Assembly (NCBI GenBank): GCA_004352715.1
Contig: SCFE01000023.1
Span: forward strand, 69,393-133,392
Source: Hofstenia miamia
Taxonomy: Eukaryota > Xenacoelomorpha > Acoela
Direction of reading: 5' to 3'
DNA: 64,000 bases
The notes below the pieces were generated by a model. The model saw nothing but the letters and a program-made list of their open reading frames with translations. It had not been told where the DNA came from and ran no database searches. Of this stretch, positions 30,460 to 41,281 are shown one piece after another (position 1 is the stretch's first letter; the number at the start of each line of letters is the position of its first letter). Made by a program: the position numbers and the translations under genes.

Positions 30460-31245
30460 ATGGTAAATTCAAGAAAAAAGCAGAGGACTAAACTCAAAAC
30501 TCAAAGGACACCCCAAAGTCAAAGAACCCCAGCAAATGTCAATACATCCCCTGAAGGTCAGAATTCCCCAACAGAAATAATTTTGCAACCAGAGCAAGAG
30601 TGTGCAGAATTTTTGATACTTGAATTGATGAAAATAATAGAAAATAATAATTGCAAACACAGGGAGTTAACAGTACAAATAGAAAGTCTAACTCAAAGAA
30701 TGTTCAAGATAGAAATGGCAAACATAGAGAAAGATAAATGCATTGAAGAGATTACGCATGACACCAGTATAAAGTTAATGGAGCAAAGAAATGTGTTTCA
30801 AAAACAAATATAAAAATTGGTAGAAGCCAATAAAGAGATAAAAGCACAAAGTGATGACTCAAATGCATGAGGAAAATGTTAGCCTGAGAGAAGATAATAT
30901 ATCAAAACAACTTGAGATAGACACTCTTAAAGACGAAATTTGATTGATATCTTTAACAAATGAAGAAAAGAAAGATGAAGAGAAAGGGAATGTTTGCATA
31001 ATACAGAATATGATAAAACAAGAGCCAGAAAAATTAATTGAAAGTAAATCAATGAAGGAAGCACACACTGAAATGTACAAAAATTGTCAAACAGAAGACG
31101 AATTCATAGAAATACTGGTTGTGAACATAACGAGACAAGTTAAGGAAAACTGTAAAAACCCAAGTGAAATGAAACCAATATATGATGACACAATATTGTC
31201 AGAAGAGGAAGATAGTGATAGACCAGCATGCAAAGCAATACTGTA
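30460..31245 (+). pseudogene. Element B1: gag N-terminal part
   Basis: It starts MVNSRKKQR, as B2 starts MVNSKKK. A Thr/Pro/Gln-rich basic head is followed by a long coiled coil (LMKIIENNN, LTQRMFKIEMAN). A stop at 30811 and later frame changes break the coil. The frame resumes at 30944 and is cut after the CKAI block by the insertion of A3. The rest of gag continues at 39889. Confidence 0.85.
31238..31241. repeat. Left target-site duplication of A3 (ATAC)
   Basis: ATAC here and at 39889-39892 flank the outer ends of A3 exactly. With one copy counted, the gag reading frame of B1 is continuous across the insertion. Confidence 0.9.
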
Positions 31246-31260
31246 ATATCCTCTACCAGG
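31242..31260 (-). mobile_element. Residual 19 bp of the A3 3' LTR
   Basis: TGTAATATCCTCTACCAGG is identical to the first 19 bases of the A3 LTR at 38760. The next base differs and runs into the third ORF, so a later deletion removed almost the whole 3' LTR and most of the third ORF while keeping the outer tip. Confidence 0.85.
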
Positions 31261-31729
31261 TATCCATTTTATTTTCTAATGTTTTTCTATATTCTTTCTG
31301 TTTTAGTATGTGTATGATTGTAAGGTTTTCTGCATCAATGTTTATTTCAGGTATCTCAGCGATCTTATCTTTGTAAGCCATTGCTTGTGTCGTGTCCAGT
31401 GTGAATGCGTCATCAAATATGAGGTGCACCATACTATGCATGTATGGCCTTTCTTATGTTTCATTCATGTCTTGCGGATAACTGATGATGACGTTTACTT
31501 TTGGCCTGTTGCTGGCATTGAGCACAATTGGTAAGAATTTTCCTTCAACTCTTGTTACTTTTTGTATATGGGTTTTCATTTCTGGAGATAGTTTTGCAAA
31601 AGCATTATATCGCATTTTTTGAGGTTCCCATGAAATAGGGGTGTCGAGTTTCCCCATCAATTTTTGACATTCATTTTTCTCTCTCTTTTGATCTAACTGT
31701 TCTTTCTGATGTTGTTTCTGAGGAGGCAT
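31261..31729 (-). pseudogene. Element A3: third ORF, N-terminal part
   Basis: Two open pieces share a frame apart from a stop near 31442. They contain AFAKLSPEMKT, FLPIVLNASNRPK, IPEINIDAENLTIIH and LKQKEYRKTLENK, which align with A2. In the block starting at the shared MR(H/Y)NAF, I count about 12 synonymous and 17 non-synonymous changed codons in 42, so silent changes are enriched relative to neutral decay. The protein is cut off at the LTR remnant. Confidence 0.7.
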
Positions 31730-31817
31730 GTAGCTGGGTCATCCTTAATGGTAGTCTACTGGTGCTCAGTTCACAGTCCAAAGATTGTGAATCTGTGCTG
31801 ATATTTTCTACTGTTTC

Positions 31818-32185
31818 GCCCTTGAATCAGCTCACAGTTACTCCTATTGGCACTTGACCAACTGTGGTTCTGGATGAAATGACGTCAGCCTTGAATTGCT
31901 TTCGTATCTCTTTGGTTCTTCCACCACTTACACCTTCCCCTGGAACTCCTCATGTCTCACCGCCCTTGAATTGGCGTCGTGGACTTTGGGAGGGAAAGTT
32001 GTGCTGCGCACCAGTTTTCTGCATGCCCTTGAATCAGTGGTGCAGATCCCTGGTGGGAGAGGCATTTTGTTCGTTGGTCTCTCTGCCCTTGAATCAGCCT
32101 TGAGGACTACTAGGACGCCTTCTCACTCTACATTGTCTATTCATCAGCTCTTTGTTCTTGTCCCTTCTGACCTCGATTCAGCATC
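31818..32185 (-). repeat. TCAAGGGC motif array in A3
   Basis: Six copies of the word GCCCTTGAATYRG (plus strand), or close variants, lie at about 31818, 31887, 31962, 32025, 32085 and 32169, 60-84 bp apart. Some give IQG in translation (PIQGR, LIQGQ, LIQGH). Confidence 0.7.
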
Positions 32186-32493
32186 TGGTTTGAGAACTTC
32201 TTTGCACTCTCCTTCTCCTGTTTGTTGTTGAGAGCTCCTCCAATTGTTGTGTTTTGCACACTCTCTTCTTCATCAGTGGGTGCATCATTATCCTCTAATT
32301 TCCTAAATGCAGTTAATAAATTTATATCCCATGTTTCAGGGTCATATATAGGTTTATGTCTTGCTGCCTTTTGAGGCAGCACTCTCTGTCTCAGTTCCTC
32401 GTTTTTGCTCTGTGCTCAGTACTCATCATCAAATTCTTCTTAATGTACACTATCTAAATCATACATATTGTATATAATTTCATTGCTGTTGAT

Positions 32494-32918
32494 TCAGCAT
32501 ATTTTGAATTTGGCGTTGTCATCAATCTTTGTCTCTTTGATATCTGCTGTAGCTCTCTTTAGGTTTTGAAAATGTAATAGTCTATTATTATCTAGCATAT
32601 ATTCATTGTTCAGTAGTGTTTGTGTTATCATGTGAGGGCCGGTCCATACTGTTTTCAACTTCCGGACTTGGTTTGTGTCTATGAGTTTGATCAGTGTGAA
32701 CACGTATACCTTATCGCCTACCTTATGTGCATGACCATAGATTTTTTTATTATAATTACGTTGCTGTCTCACCTCTGACTTTTTTATGTTATGACACATC
32801 GTTTCATGAATTCCTGTGATTTGGTTTCTTAATTGTTGTACGTATGCGTTGTCCAATTTTTAACTGTAGTTGGTGTACTGCATTAAGAGCGGAGTTGCCG
32901 CCTCCCTTCTGAACATGG
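32494..32918 (-). pseudogene. Element A3: integrase C-terminal part
   Basis: It continues the core domain after the inserted LTR fragment: REAATPLLMQY, then QITGIHETMCHN, VGDKVYVFTL, the GPY/F-like TGPHMITQTLLNN and LLHFQNLKRA. A stop lies near 32862. The downstream tail (WDINLLTAFRKLE, 32382-32137) precedes the motif array. Confidence 0.8.
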
Positions 32919-33524
32919 TGTAGCATCATCCAAAAAGGCAACTAAAGCTGAATAACGTCGAATGATTATTAATTGAAATTAATTGTAAAAATTTAGTTAA
33001 TGAACTTTAGTTTATTTTTGTAAAATGCAACTAAGATTTAATATTGGTCAAAGTAAGAAACTTGTTAGCCGATCAAGAGATAATTGACAAATTAAATTGA
33101 GCAAACTAATGCTTACGTATGAACAGCCATATTGGCAGACGAATCATTTGAATTTTAAAATCAGCAGGTACTTTTTGTAGAAATTTTATAAATAGCTTTG
33201 ATTCAACCATAATTTTGATGAACAACAAATTCTTTGGAGTTTATTTAATTTTCATTTCTACATTATCTGGTTTGATTATTTAATTAAATGTGCAGCTAGG
33301 CAAGTTGTGTTTAGTAGTGGCTGGAATCCATCATGGGATCGATTCTAGGGTCTTTGTGCCAGTCATGAAAGTGCACCTATGTTACAGTTAGGAGTTTTTC
33401 GATTCTTGCCTAGTCTGACTATCGATCAATACATGTAAGAAATAATCAATGCCTGAAACGACTGGATAGTCGACACCTAGGGATATTTATATATTCTCAA
33501 ACGTAGGAGACTCGACTATAATTG
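32919..33524 (+). mobile_element. Partial family A LTR inserted in A3 integrase
   Basis: It begins with the intact tip TGTAGCATCATCC and ends, truncated, at ACTATAATTGAC, about half an LTR length. It contains GCCATATTGG (33126-33135) and TATAAATA (33187-33194). On both sides the integrase core of A3 continues (SPFK on the right, REAATP on the left). The orientation is opposite to A3. Confidence 0.85.
33126..33194 (+). promoter_or_regulatory. LTR core promoter (YY1-like site and TATA box)
   Basis: GCCATATTGGCAGA and, about 60 bases on, TATAAATAGC. This is the best TATA match among the family A LTRs. Confidence 0.5.
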
Positions 33525-34595
33525 ACTTTGAATGGTGATACTCCCGTCGTTGCATGTACCGAGGTGTTGTAATAGTATTCAATCATTTCGATGACCTCTC
33601 TCCATCTGCTTCCTCCTATGCAAGTTGTTGCTACTCTAATTAGCTTGATTAATGTTTGATTAAGTCGTTCCACTGCTCTGTTAGCTTGCAGGTGATAAGC
33701 AGTTGTTTGTTCACTTGCGATTTCTAGGAGCTTCGCCATTTCCTGAAAAAGTCCACCCTCAAATTGAGGGCCTTTATCTGTTATGATTGTTTCCATTGGT
33801 CCTAGTCTCAGTATCCATTCTTTTTAGGACTATCTCAGCTGTGGTTTTTGCCGTGGTGTTTTGCATCAGGACCATCCTCACATATTTGGTGAAGTTATCC
33901 ACCATCACTAGTAGAAATTGGTACCCCTCATTATCCTTTGATAACTGTTCCAAGTCAATGTGAACTATTTTGTTTGGTTGTGTGGCGATTATTTTTTCCA
34001 ACAGTGCTCTCTGTGTTGGGAATCATTGATTATTGTGTAACAAGCATGTAGTGCATTTGTTGATGATATCTTCAATAACTTATCTTACTGCCTTCACTAT
34101 CCTTCAATAGCATTTCCAGATCTATGTGGACTATTTCATTGGGTTGGGTTGCGATAATTTTCTCTAGCAGTACTTGCTGCATTGGGAAGTGCTATTTGTT
34201 ATTTAGAAGGCATGTCGTGCACTTTTTGATGATGTCTTCCACGACTTTCCTGACAGATGTTGTTATAAATTGTGCGTTGAACGTTTTCTCCATCTGTGTT
34301 ATTCCTAAATGACCCTTCTCGTGGATTTTCCGTATCAATTCCCTCTTGAAGTAATTGGGTATTGCGATTTGGTTGTTTCTGACATTGACATATAATAGTC
34401 CATTCTTGTTGATCTTCCATTTGTAGCGCTCATAGTATCCCGCTGTTATTTTTGATAATTTAGTTCAAGGTTCTTTAATCTTTTTTATGATCTCACCTAG
34501 GATTATATCGTCTTTTTCTTTATCCACTATTTCTTGCTCTGTTATCTCCTCTTTGATGAGTATTGGTAATACCACTTGGCCTTTTTTATCCATGT
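33525..34595 (-). pseudogene. Element A3: integrase N-terminal and core part
   Basis: It starts MDKKGQ near 34595. The zinc-binding His pair (HEKGH) and CTTC are present, followed by a diverged second copy of the CTTC to HIDL stretch. Core motifs are HIDLEQLSKDNEGY, TDKGPQF and QANRAVERLN, so the catalytic D, D and E are present. Frame changes near 33830 and the LTR insertion at 33524 break it. Confidence 0.85.
33919..34250 (-). repeat. 166-bp diverged tandem duplication in A3 integrase
   Basis: Corresponding words (GCGATWATTTTYTC, TGATGATRTCTTC) are offset by 166-167 bp. The two units differ at many positions. Confidence 0.8.
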
Positions 34596-34607
34596 AACTC
34601 TTCGTAT

Positions 34608-36000
34608 TCAGTATGTGGCAGAAACTGGAATTGTTTCTTTTCTCCCTCGGTTTTTGCTGCGTCTCTGGTATTCTGGGAGTGATGTCCAGAAATCTGCGTT
34701 GTTGTGTAGTTTGCCCTTTCTGTATTTTATTGTAAATGTGAATTCATTTAGGTACTTGATCCACCGGGATACTATTCTGGACTTGTCTCCTGAAAACTTC
34801 TTCAGCCAGGCCAATCCGCTGTTGTCCATTCAGACTCTAAATTCTCTTCCTACGAGGAAATGTCGAAATTTCTTAATGCTCTCAATCAGTGCAAGCATTT
34901 CTACCTTGGTGGAGAAGTAGTTCTCCTTGCTTGCCCTTAACTTGTGGCTGAAGAACTGAATAGATACTTCCTTCCCATTTCTTATCTGTCCCAATGTTGC
35001 TCTGATTGCCACCTTGCTTGCGTCACAGTCTAGTATGAATTTCTCATTATAATTGGGCCTGTTTAGGGAAGGTAATTTCGCGAGTTCTTCTTTGATGTTG
35101 TCAAGTTCCTCTTGTTCCTGCCAGGTCCATACAAATGGTACTGACTTCCTCATTAATCAGGTCATCTTTGCTGTTTTTCCAGCTATATTTGGAATGAAAG
35201 TTCCATAATAGTTGAAGAATCCCATAATTCTCTGTATATCCTTTTTGTTATTTGGTTTTTCTATCTTTCGAATCATCTCTCTGGCATTGTCTTTCATGCA
35301 AATTCTTCCTTTCTTGATTGTTCCTGTTAGGAACACTATTTTCTCTTTCAAGATATCGCATTTGTTTCTGTTTATCCAGAGTCCCGCATTTTCCAGAATT
35401 GTTAGTGCCCTCTCCAATTTTTTCAGATGCTCTTGGACTGTGTCGCTTGTGACTATGATGTCGTCTATATAGGCGTCGACTCCCTCTTCCATTCTGTGTG
35501 TCTTGTTTTTCAGCACTTTTGTAATGTATCTTTGAAATGTTGCTAGTGCATTGCAGAGACTGAACGCGATATATATCCATTCATAGAGCCCATATGGGGT
35601 TATGAATGCTGTCTTCTCAATGTTGTCTTTCTCCATCTTCATTTGCCAATAGGCTTTACATAAATCCAGTGTTGTAAAATATTTATGTTTACTGGCTTTG
35701 TAGAGCAGGTCCTCTATCTGTGGTAGGGGGCACGAGTCCTTCTTTGTCACCTTGTTCAGTTTACAAAAATCAATGCACAGACAGTACTTGTTTCCTTGTT
35801 TTATGAACATGTCGGTGCTGCATATGGGCTCTCACTTGGCCAGATGATTTTATTGTTGATTAGTTCTTCTAGTATACAATTGTATTCTTCTTTCAATTGT
35901 TCAGGCACTCTTCTGACCAGTAGTTTAATTGGTTTGTCTGTTGTCATGACGATTTTTTGCTTTTCGCCCACTGTCTGGCCTATGCTTATCTCTCCATAAT
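34608..36000 (-). pseudogene. Element A3: reverse transcriptase and RNase H
   Basis: RT N-terminus near 36000-35810 has FNYGEIS and RRVPEQL; a frame change follows at YAAPT. The open piece 35810-35157 contains LCIDFCKLN, LDLCKAYWQ, GLYEWIY, the AYIDD box and GFFNYYGTF. RNase H lies in 35153-34608 with LDCDAS, KVEMLAL, MDNSGL and NADFW; the Asp of WTD has become MD through a local change. Stops separate RT from RNase H. Confidence 0.9.
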
Positions 36001-36040
36001 TGAATATATGTTTATGCCTCTCCAGGAGTGTCCTTAGTTG

Positions 36041-36545
36041 TGTGATTACTTGCTTTTCCAGATGTTTGTAGTCCTCATCATTTATTTCAGGTATTCTGTG
36101 GTCTTCCTCTTCTGCTTTTGTCCCAACACCCTCGAGTCAGCTTTTGGGAGTACTCACGATGCTGATGGTGTTTGTCCACTCGCCCTCGAGTTGGCCATGT
36201 GGAGTACTATCCACTTTCCTTTGCAAGTCCTCAAATTGACCATGCAAATCACTCACTCCATCACTGTCTTCCATTGCCTTCCAGATGAGTCTGATGTTGG
36301 TTTTACTATATTTTCCGTATATTCTTATCTGGGATCTTTTTCAAGTTTACATTCTGGTTCATAGTGTTCAGAATTGGTATCCGTCCTTTTCTGTGTTTTA
36401 TAGTGCAAACACTGGATGGCATTGAAACTCGTTTGGTGTTAATGCCTTTGTTGTTGTATACATTAATGTCAGCTGTTATAGTGTCTTCCGACTCAATCAT
36501 GTGCATTTTCCACTGATGTGGCTGTAGATGGATGTCCTCTTGCAA
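36041..36545 (-). pseudogene. Element A3: protease-RT linker with LEG repeats
   Basis: A hydrophilic linker with two tandem units in translation, TPHGQLEGEW and TPKSRLEGVG, which in DNA are CCAACTCGAGGGC and CTGACTCGAGGGT. These resemble the motif array found after integrase. A1 has the same linker with ELSG and LLKG. Confidence 0.6.
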
Positions 36546-37004
36546 TCAAAATGTAACTGTTTTCTGCTGCTCCTTTTCTTCTTCAATTTCCATCTCCTCT
36601 TCTTTTACTTTTATAGTGTTATTTGCGTAGTTAATGACAAACCCATTTTTTGTCAGAAAATCGTTTCCTAATATGACTTCATATGGTAAGGAGTTGTTAT
36701 GTGTATCTACTACTACTAGAGATTGTTTGAATGTTGTGTTTGCAATTCTCATTTGTGCAACGTTTATCATTCCTTTTGTATTGATATAATCCCCTGAAGT
36801 GTTAATCAATCTCTTGTTACAGCTCTTCATGTCTTCTCTTTTGAATCCCAGTTTCGTGGCACATTCATCCATAATTATTGATGTCGCTGCTCTGGTATCA
36901 ATTGTCACTTTTGTCATTGCTCTGCTAATGGCTTTTGTTATCATATTCATCATATCAAGGTTTGCTAGGATCATTATCACTGCACGGTTGTTATGAGTTA
37001 GCAC
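36546..37004 (-). pseudogene. Element A3: aspartic protease, active site mutated
   Basis: The domain is otherwise well preserved (MDECATKLGF, INTSGDYINT, LPYEVILGNDFL) and 150 residues are open. The active-site triplet reads DTRA instead of DTGA: one G to A change (GGA to AGA) replaces the invariant Gly, which should abolish activity. Confidence 0.85.
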
Positions 37005-37009
37005 TCAAC

Positions 37010-38531
37010 TTAGTTTTCCTCTTCATCATAGTAGGCTTCCTTGTCCCCAATAACCTTTATTTGTTTCAGGCAGTCTGGTTTCTTATGTCCTTTTTTTCCA
37101 CAGCCATAGCATTTAACATCTTTCTCTTTCACTTTTCTCATTTTACCCTCTTTCCCCTTTACTTTTATTATCTTTTCTTGTTGCGCTTCAGAATAGGTTT
37201 TGTTGGGGATGCGCGGCTTGAGATTGTTTTTCCATGTTGGTGCATCTCTGTGCCATGCAGCTTTCTCATATATTCGGGCGTTGTTTTCAATAGTGGCTTG
37301 TATATCGACAGCTTTTCTGATCATTCGCTCTTGTTTGTCATCAATGTCACATTTGATTTCAAACTGCATTCTGATGCTTTCTGGCATCCCCTTGCAGATG
37401 TGCCGCTCAACTTGTTGCATATAATTTCAGATGTCATCAGTTTTCTTCATTTTTGTTGCATTCAGAATGATTTGGTACTGGTTTTTAAAACTTTCATTCT
37501 TGTAATAATTGATAAAGTCTCTGATTAGTAATTGATAATCTCTCTTTGTCTCTCCATCCAGAAGCAAGTAGTGTTGGGATGCTGCTCCTGTCAGATATAA
37601 TGGGAGTCTCGCCACTGCTGCCTGTTGGCTCACTTTCCATTCCACCATTGTTAGTTGGAACATTTGCAACCACTCGGCAAATGTAGGGTTATAGCTATCT
37701 ACTCTCCCATTAAATTTGGGTAGTGTTGCTTTGCACAGTATTGTATCATTGGCTGTTAATTGCAGTAGAATTGAATTATCATATTTAGGTTTCTTGTGGT
37801 TTGTGATCATGTCTTCCCCTTGCAGTTGCATGGTTACTGCTTTCATTTATTATTTTCTGTTTCTCGAGGTCAGAATCTTCATCTGATTCTTCAAGTGGTG
37901 CTTCCTTGCGGATCAGCATGGGTGGTGCCTTTAGTTTGCTCTCTTTCCTGGCATGGAATTTGATTTCATGAGTTCGCATATTATTTCTATTCTCTTCTTC
38001 TGTTAATTGTAGCAATCTCAGTCTATCTTTCAATTGTTACAATTCTTCCACCTGTATATCATTATCTTCAATTAATTGTCTGTTCATCCTCTCCAGTTCT
38101 TGATTTCTTTCTTGCCAATGTTGGTTTTGCTCTAAAAATCTTTTGTTGGACTCTGACAGTTGATGGGTAAGGGTTTTGATTTCGTTTTGAAATAACTGAT
38201 TCTGTTCCTCTAAATGCATTTAAATGTTCACTCTGATTTCACTTAATATTGATTCATTTTGTCTTTCCATATCTTTGACTTTCTCAGTCAATTGTTCTAG
38301 TTGTTGTCTTAGGATTTCCTCACTTTCTTGACTTTTCCTTAACATGACCATTACGTCTAATGGGTTTGTATCTGGGGGGTTTGACTCTGGGGGTGAACTA
38401 AACAATTGTAGTTCTGTATCTGTGGCATCTGTTGCTGAATTCTCACTGAAGTACGGCGATGATCGGATTGTTCTGGGAGTTACTGCTTTTGTGGCAGTTT
38501 TTTTTGCGCTTCCTTTTCTAGTTTTTGTCAT
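37010..38531 (-). pseudogene. Element A3: gag
   Basis: It starts MTKTRKGSAKK, a basic Ser/Thr/Pro head. Then comes a coiled coil (38300-38037), interrupted by a stop at 38220, and a charged linker. The capsid-like region (37846-37427) has KYDNSIL, YNPTFAEWLQMFQL and LPLYLTGAAS. Between 37427 and 37420 a deletion removes the segment before HICKGMP. The nucleocapsid part has CYGCGKKGHKKPDC, an intact CCHC knuckle, with basic stretches before it and an acidic tail after it. Confidence 0.85.
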
Positions 38532-38746
38532 ATTTTCTTCTGGTTAGTAGTGGCTCTTCCATCTTTAGGTTGCAATTCCAGGATCTCCATGAAGTGCAAT
38601 TGTTTTGGTTTGGGGTGTCTCTCTTCCTTCCATTGGTGGTTGGTTTGTGTAACAGCTCACTGCTTTCATACTCTCACTTGTAGTCCATTGTCGTTTGTGG
38701 GTGGTTTTAACTGAATGTTTCTTCTGTAGGTTTGATGTTCTTGGCT

Positions 38747-38759
38747 GTCACAGTCACCA
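38747..38759 (-). other. Primer binding site of A3
   Basis: TGGTGACTGTGAC directly follows the 5' LTR and is identical to that of A2. Confidence 0.6.
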
Positions 38760-39888
38760 TGTAATATCCTCTACCAGGCATTATCACCGTTTATCTACTG
38801 TTACTTTTATAATGTTAGCTGTGTTATTGTGGGTAAGGATTTACTTGTTGTTACTGCTTAACTATTTTCTTCTATTACATTATGTAATCTCGAATTAACT
38901 GCTCACTTTTTAGGTGATGAAGCCATGTGGTAACCTCTGCAATGATCTCCTAGTGGGCATCTGCCTGAAGCAGATCTCCACATCCAGTTTTGCCATTCCA
39001 TCCAATGTTTGAGGGTCACTTCTCAGCTCAATCAAGATAGCTTATGTGTACCCTACATTAGCTCAGTGCTTACTCAAGACACAACACAACTCGACTTAGA
39101 CTCTATTGTGTGAAAATGTTGTATCTATTTGCAACTGGGACTGTTACTAGTTGTTCTTTAAATGTTACATGTAGCCATTACCGAAATATATTGGCTTATT
39201 TCAATATAACTCTGTTCAAACAACTTCCTAAGCTACATTTATAATTTACTACATGTATGGTCGCTTTATTGGTTGATTATAGGTTGCTAATTTGGATCTG
39301 AAATAGTATTAATATAATTCCTAGGGTTTGGTAAAAAAAACTGTTTGTTGACAGTTAATTATTCAATACATGTAGAAAGGAAATGATAGTTGGCTAATTG
39401 AGAGGAAACCCCTATACCTAACCTATGTGCACTTTCATGGTCTGGCACAGAGACCCTTGAATCATTCCCTGTGATGTATCCAGACCACTACTAAACACCA
39501 CTCAATTAGCTCGACATTGTATTAAATAATCAAACCATTATTGAAAAGCAAAATAAGAATTCCAAATAAAATTCTCTATCAAACTCTTACACTAAGTTTC
39601 AATGTATTTATAGTAACTTCAAAAGAAGTACCTGTCAATTCAAATTTAAACTTCTGCCAAGATGGCAGCTTTAAAATAACATAAGCATTGTTTTGTCAAA
39701 AGTGTTTTTATTGACAGACACAATTATCTCTTTTTTGACACATGTTATTTTCTTGGTTGCATTTTACAAATTAATCTGAAATAATATCAACTGATTTAAT
39801 TACACTATTTTTAATCAACTTCCTTTCGATCTTAGTTCTTCTTGCAAAGTTTTGCAGCTTATTTTTGATTTATTTGGATGATGCTACA
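38760..39888 (-). mobile_element. Family A LTR (5' LTR of A3)
   Basis: 1129 bp. In minus-strand sense it runs from TGTAGCATCATCC to GGATATTACA, more diverged than the A0 to A2 LTRs. It has GCCATCTTGG, the consensus YY1 word, at 39657-39666 and TATAAATA at 39605-39612. The outer end is followed by the ATAC duplication. Confidence 0.9.
39605..39666 (-). promoter_or_regulatory. A3 LTR core promoter
   Basis: TGCCATCTTGGCAGA followed, about 45 bases on, by ACTATAAATAC. The variant at the middle of the word (ATCTT for ATATT) keeps the YY1 consensus. Confidence 0.5.
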
Positions 39889-40720
39889 ATACTTCCCAAA
39901 TTTACGGTGACAGTAGATAGCTACTCACCAACATTCAAAGAATGGATTCAGATGTTTGAAATGAGTATGAAAGAAAGAAAGGTGATTCAAAAGCAAATGG
40001 CAGCAAGATTTCCTCTATATTTGGGAGGAGCAGCATATCAACATTATTTAGTGTTGGATCTAGAAACCAAAACAGATTATAAGAAATTGATAGGGGAGTA
40101 CAAATGATATTACAATGACGAGAGCTTTAAAAGCCAATACCAGATGTTACTAAATAGTTTGAAAGTGAATAAGAGAGAAGATTTGCACAATTACATGTTG
40201 CAAGTAGAGAGACTACTTAAATTAAGTTCAAGAGAGAGCACCTGCTCCAAGTATGACCTGTTTTCTCATATCTGTAAGGGATTACCAGAACCAATTCTAC
40301 AACAGTTTGAGATCAAATGCGATGCAGATGATTCTTTCAAGAGAATGATAAGAAAAGGTCTGGGGATACAGGTTATGATGGAAAATAATGCTCGAATTAA
40401 TGAAAAGTTGACGATAACAAAGACAATATTACCATCAATAACAAAAGAAATAAACAGAATGAAGAAAGATGAAAATGGGAAACCAAGAGATGAGATTATT
40501 AAAATAAAGTTGAAAGATGGAACAGTAAAGAGGATAAATCAAAAAGATTTGAAATGTCAAATATGTGGCAAGAAAGGACACACTAAGAAATAATACTATA
40601 AAAGACAAATCAACTTTATCAAAGAGGAAGAAGCATATTTTGATGACGAAGATCTGTTGGATGATGAAGATGCAAATGAACAGACAGAAGAGATTGACAA
40701 TGATAATTTAAACTAGAAGG
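39889..40720 (+). pseudogene. Element B1: gag C-terminal part
   Basis: It resumes gag after the A3 insertion and its ATAC duplication: YSPTFKEWIQMFEM, FPLYLGGAAYQHY, FSHICKGLPE. One stop lies at 40105. The zinc knuckle reads CQICGKKGHTKK and is then broken: a stop and a Cys to Tyr change remove the final Cys. An acidic tail follows. Confidence 0.85.
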
Positions 40721-40721
40721 A

Positions 40722-41281
40722 GTGCCGTCTCCAGTAAACTGTGCACCCGTTCTGATTGTAACAGACATAATCAAGGCAAATACAATTACAGTTGTAATAA
40801 ATGGTGTAATGGTCAAGGCAACCATAGATACAGGAGCAGTAATATCAATTATCACTGATGAGTGTGCAGCAAAAATAGGATTTGACAGAAAAAAGTTAAA
40901 AAGTGAAAAGAAAGACTATTAAAGGCATCAGGAGACTACATTGATATAAAAGAAAAATTAATGGAAGTACTGATGAGAATTGCTAATACAACATTTTCAC
41001 AAACGTCTACAATCATTGACACAGAAAAGAACTCACTACCCTATGAGGTTATATTAGGCAATGACTTTTTAATGGATAACAAATGCATCATTGATTATAC
41101 AAACAAAACCATATCAGTGCAAGAAGAAGTGGTTATGACTGGTGAAGAGGAGGAAGACAAAGAAATAATAAAATTTCAATTAAAGGAAGGTAGGGGAACC
41201 ATACTGATTTTGAATGCAACAAACCACGTAGTTAACATAAAAAAGGACACCTTAAAACTGAAAGGAAAGAGTGAAAACTGA
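40722..41281 (+). pseudogene. Element B1: aspartic protease
   Basis: Active site DTGA (ATIDTGAVISII) is intact, followed by a frame change near 40920. The second half has SGDYIDI, IANTTFSQ and LPYEVILGNDFL. The following linker ends in LKGKSEN. Confidence 0.85.

Noticed and set aside
31818-32185. CRISPR-like array in the regularly spaced motif
   Set aside because: The repeat is only about 13 bp and degenerate, spacers are 45-70 bp and irregular, and the context is a eukaryotic retroelement.
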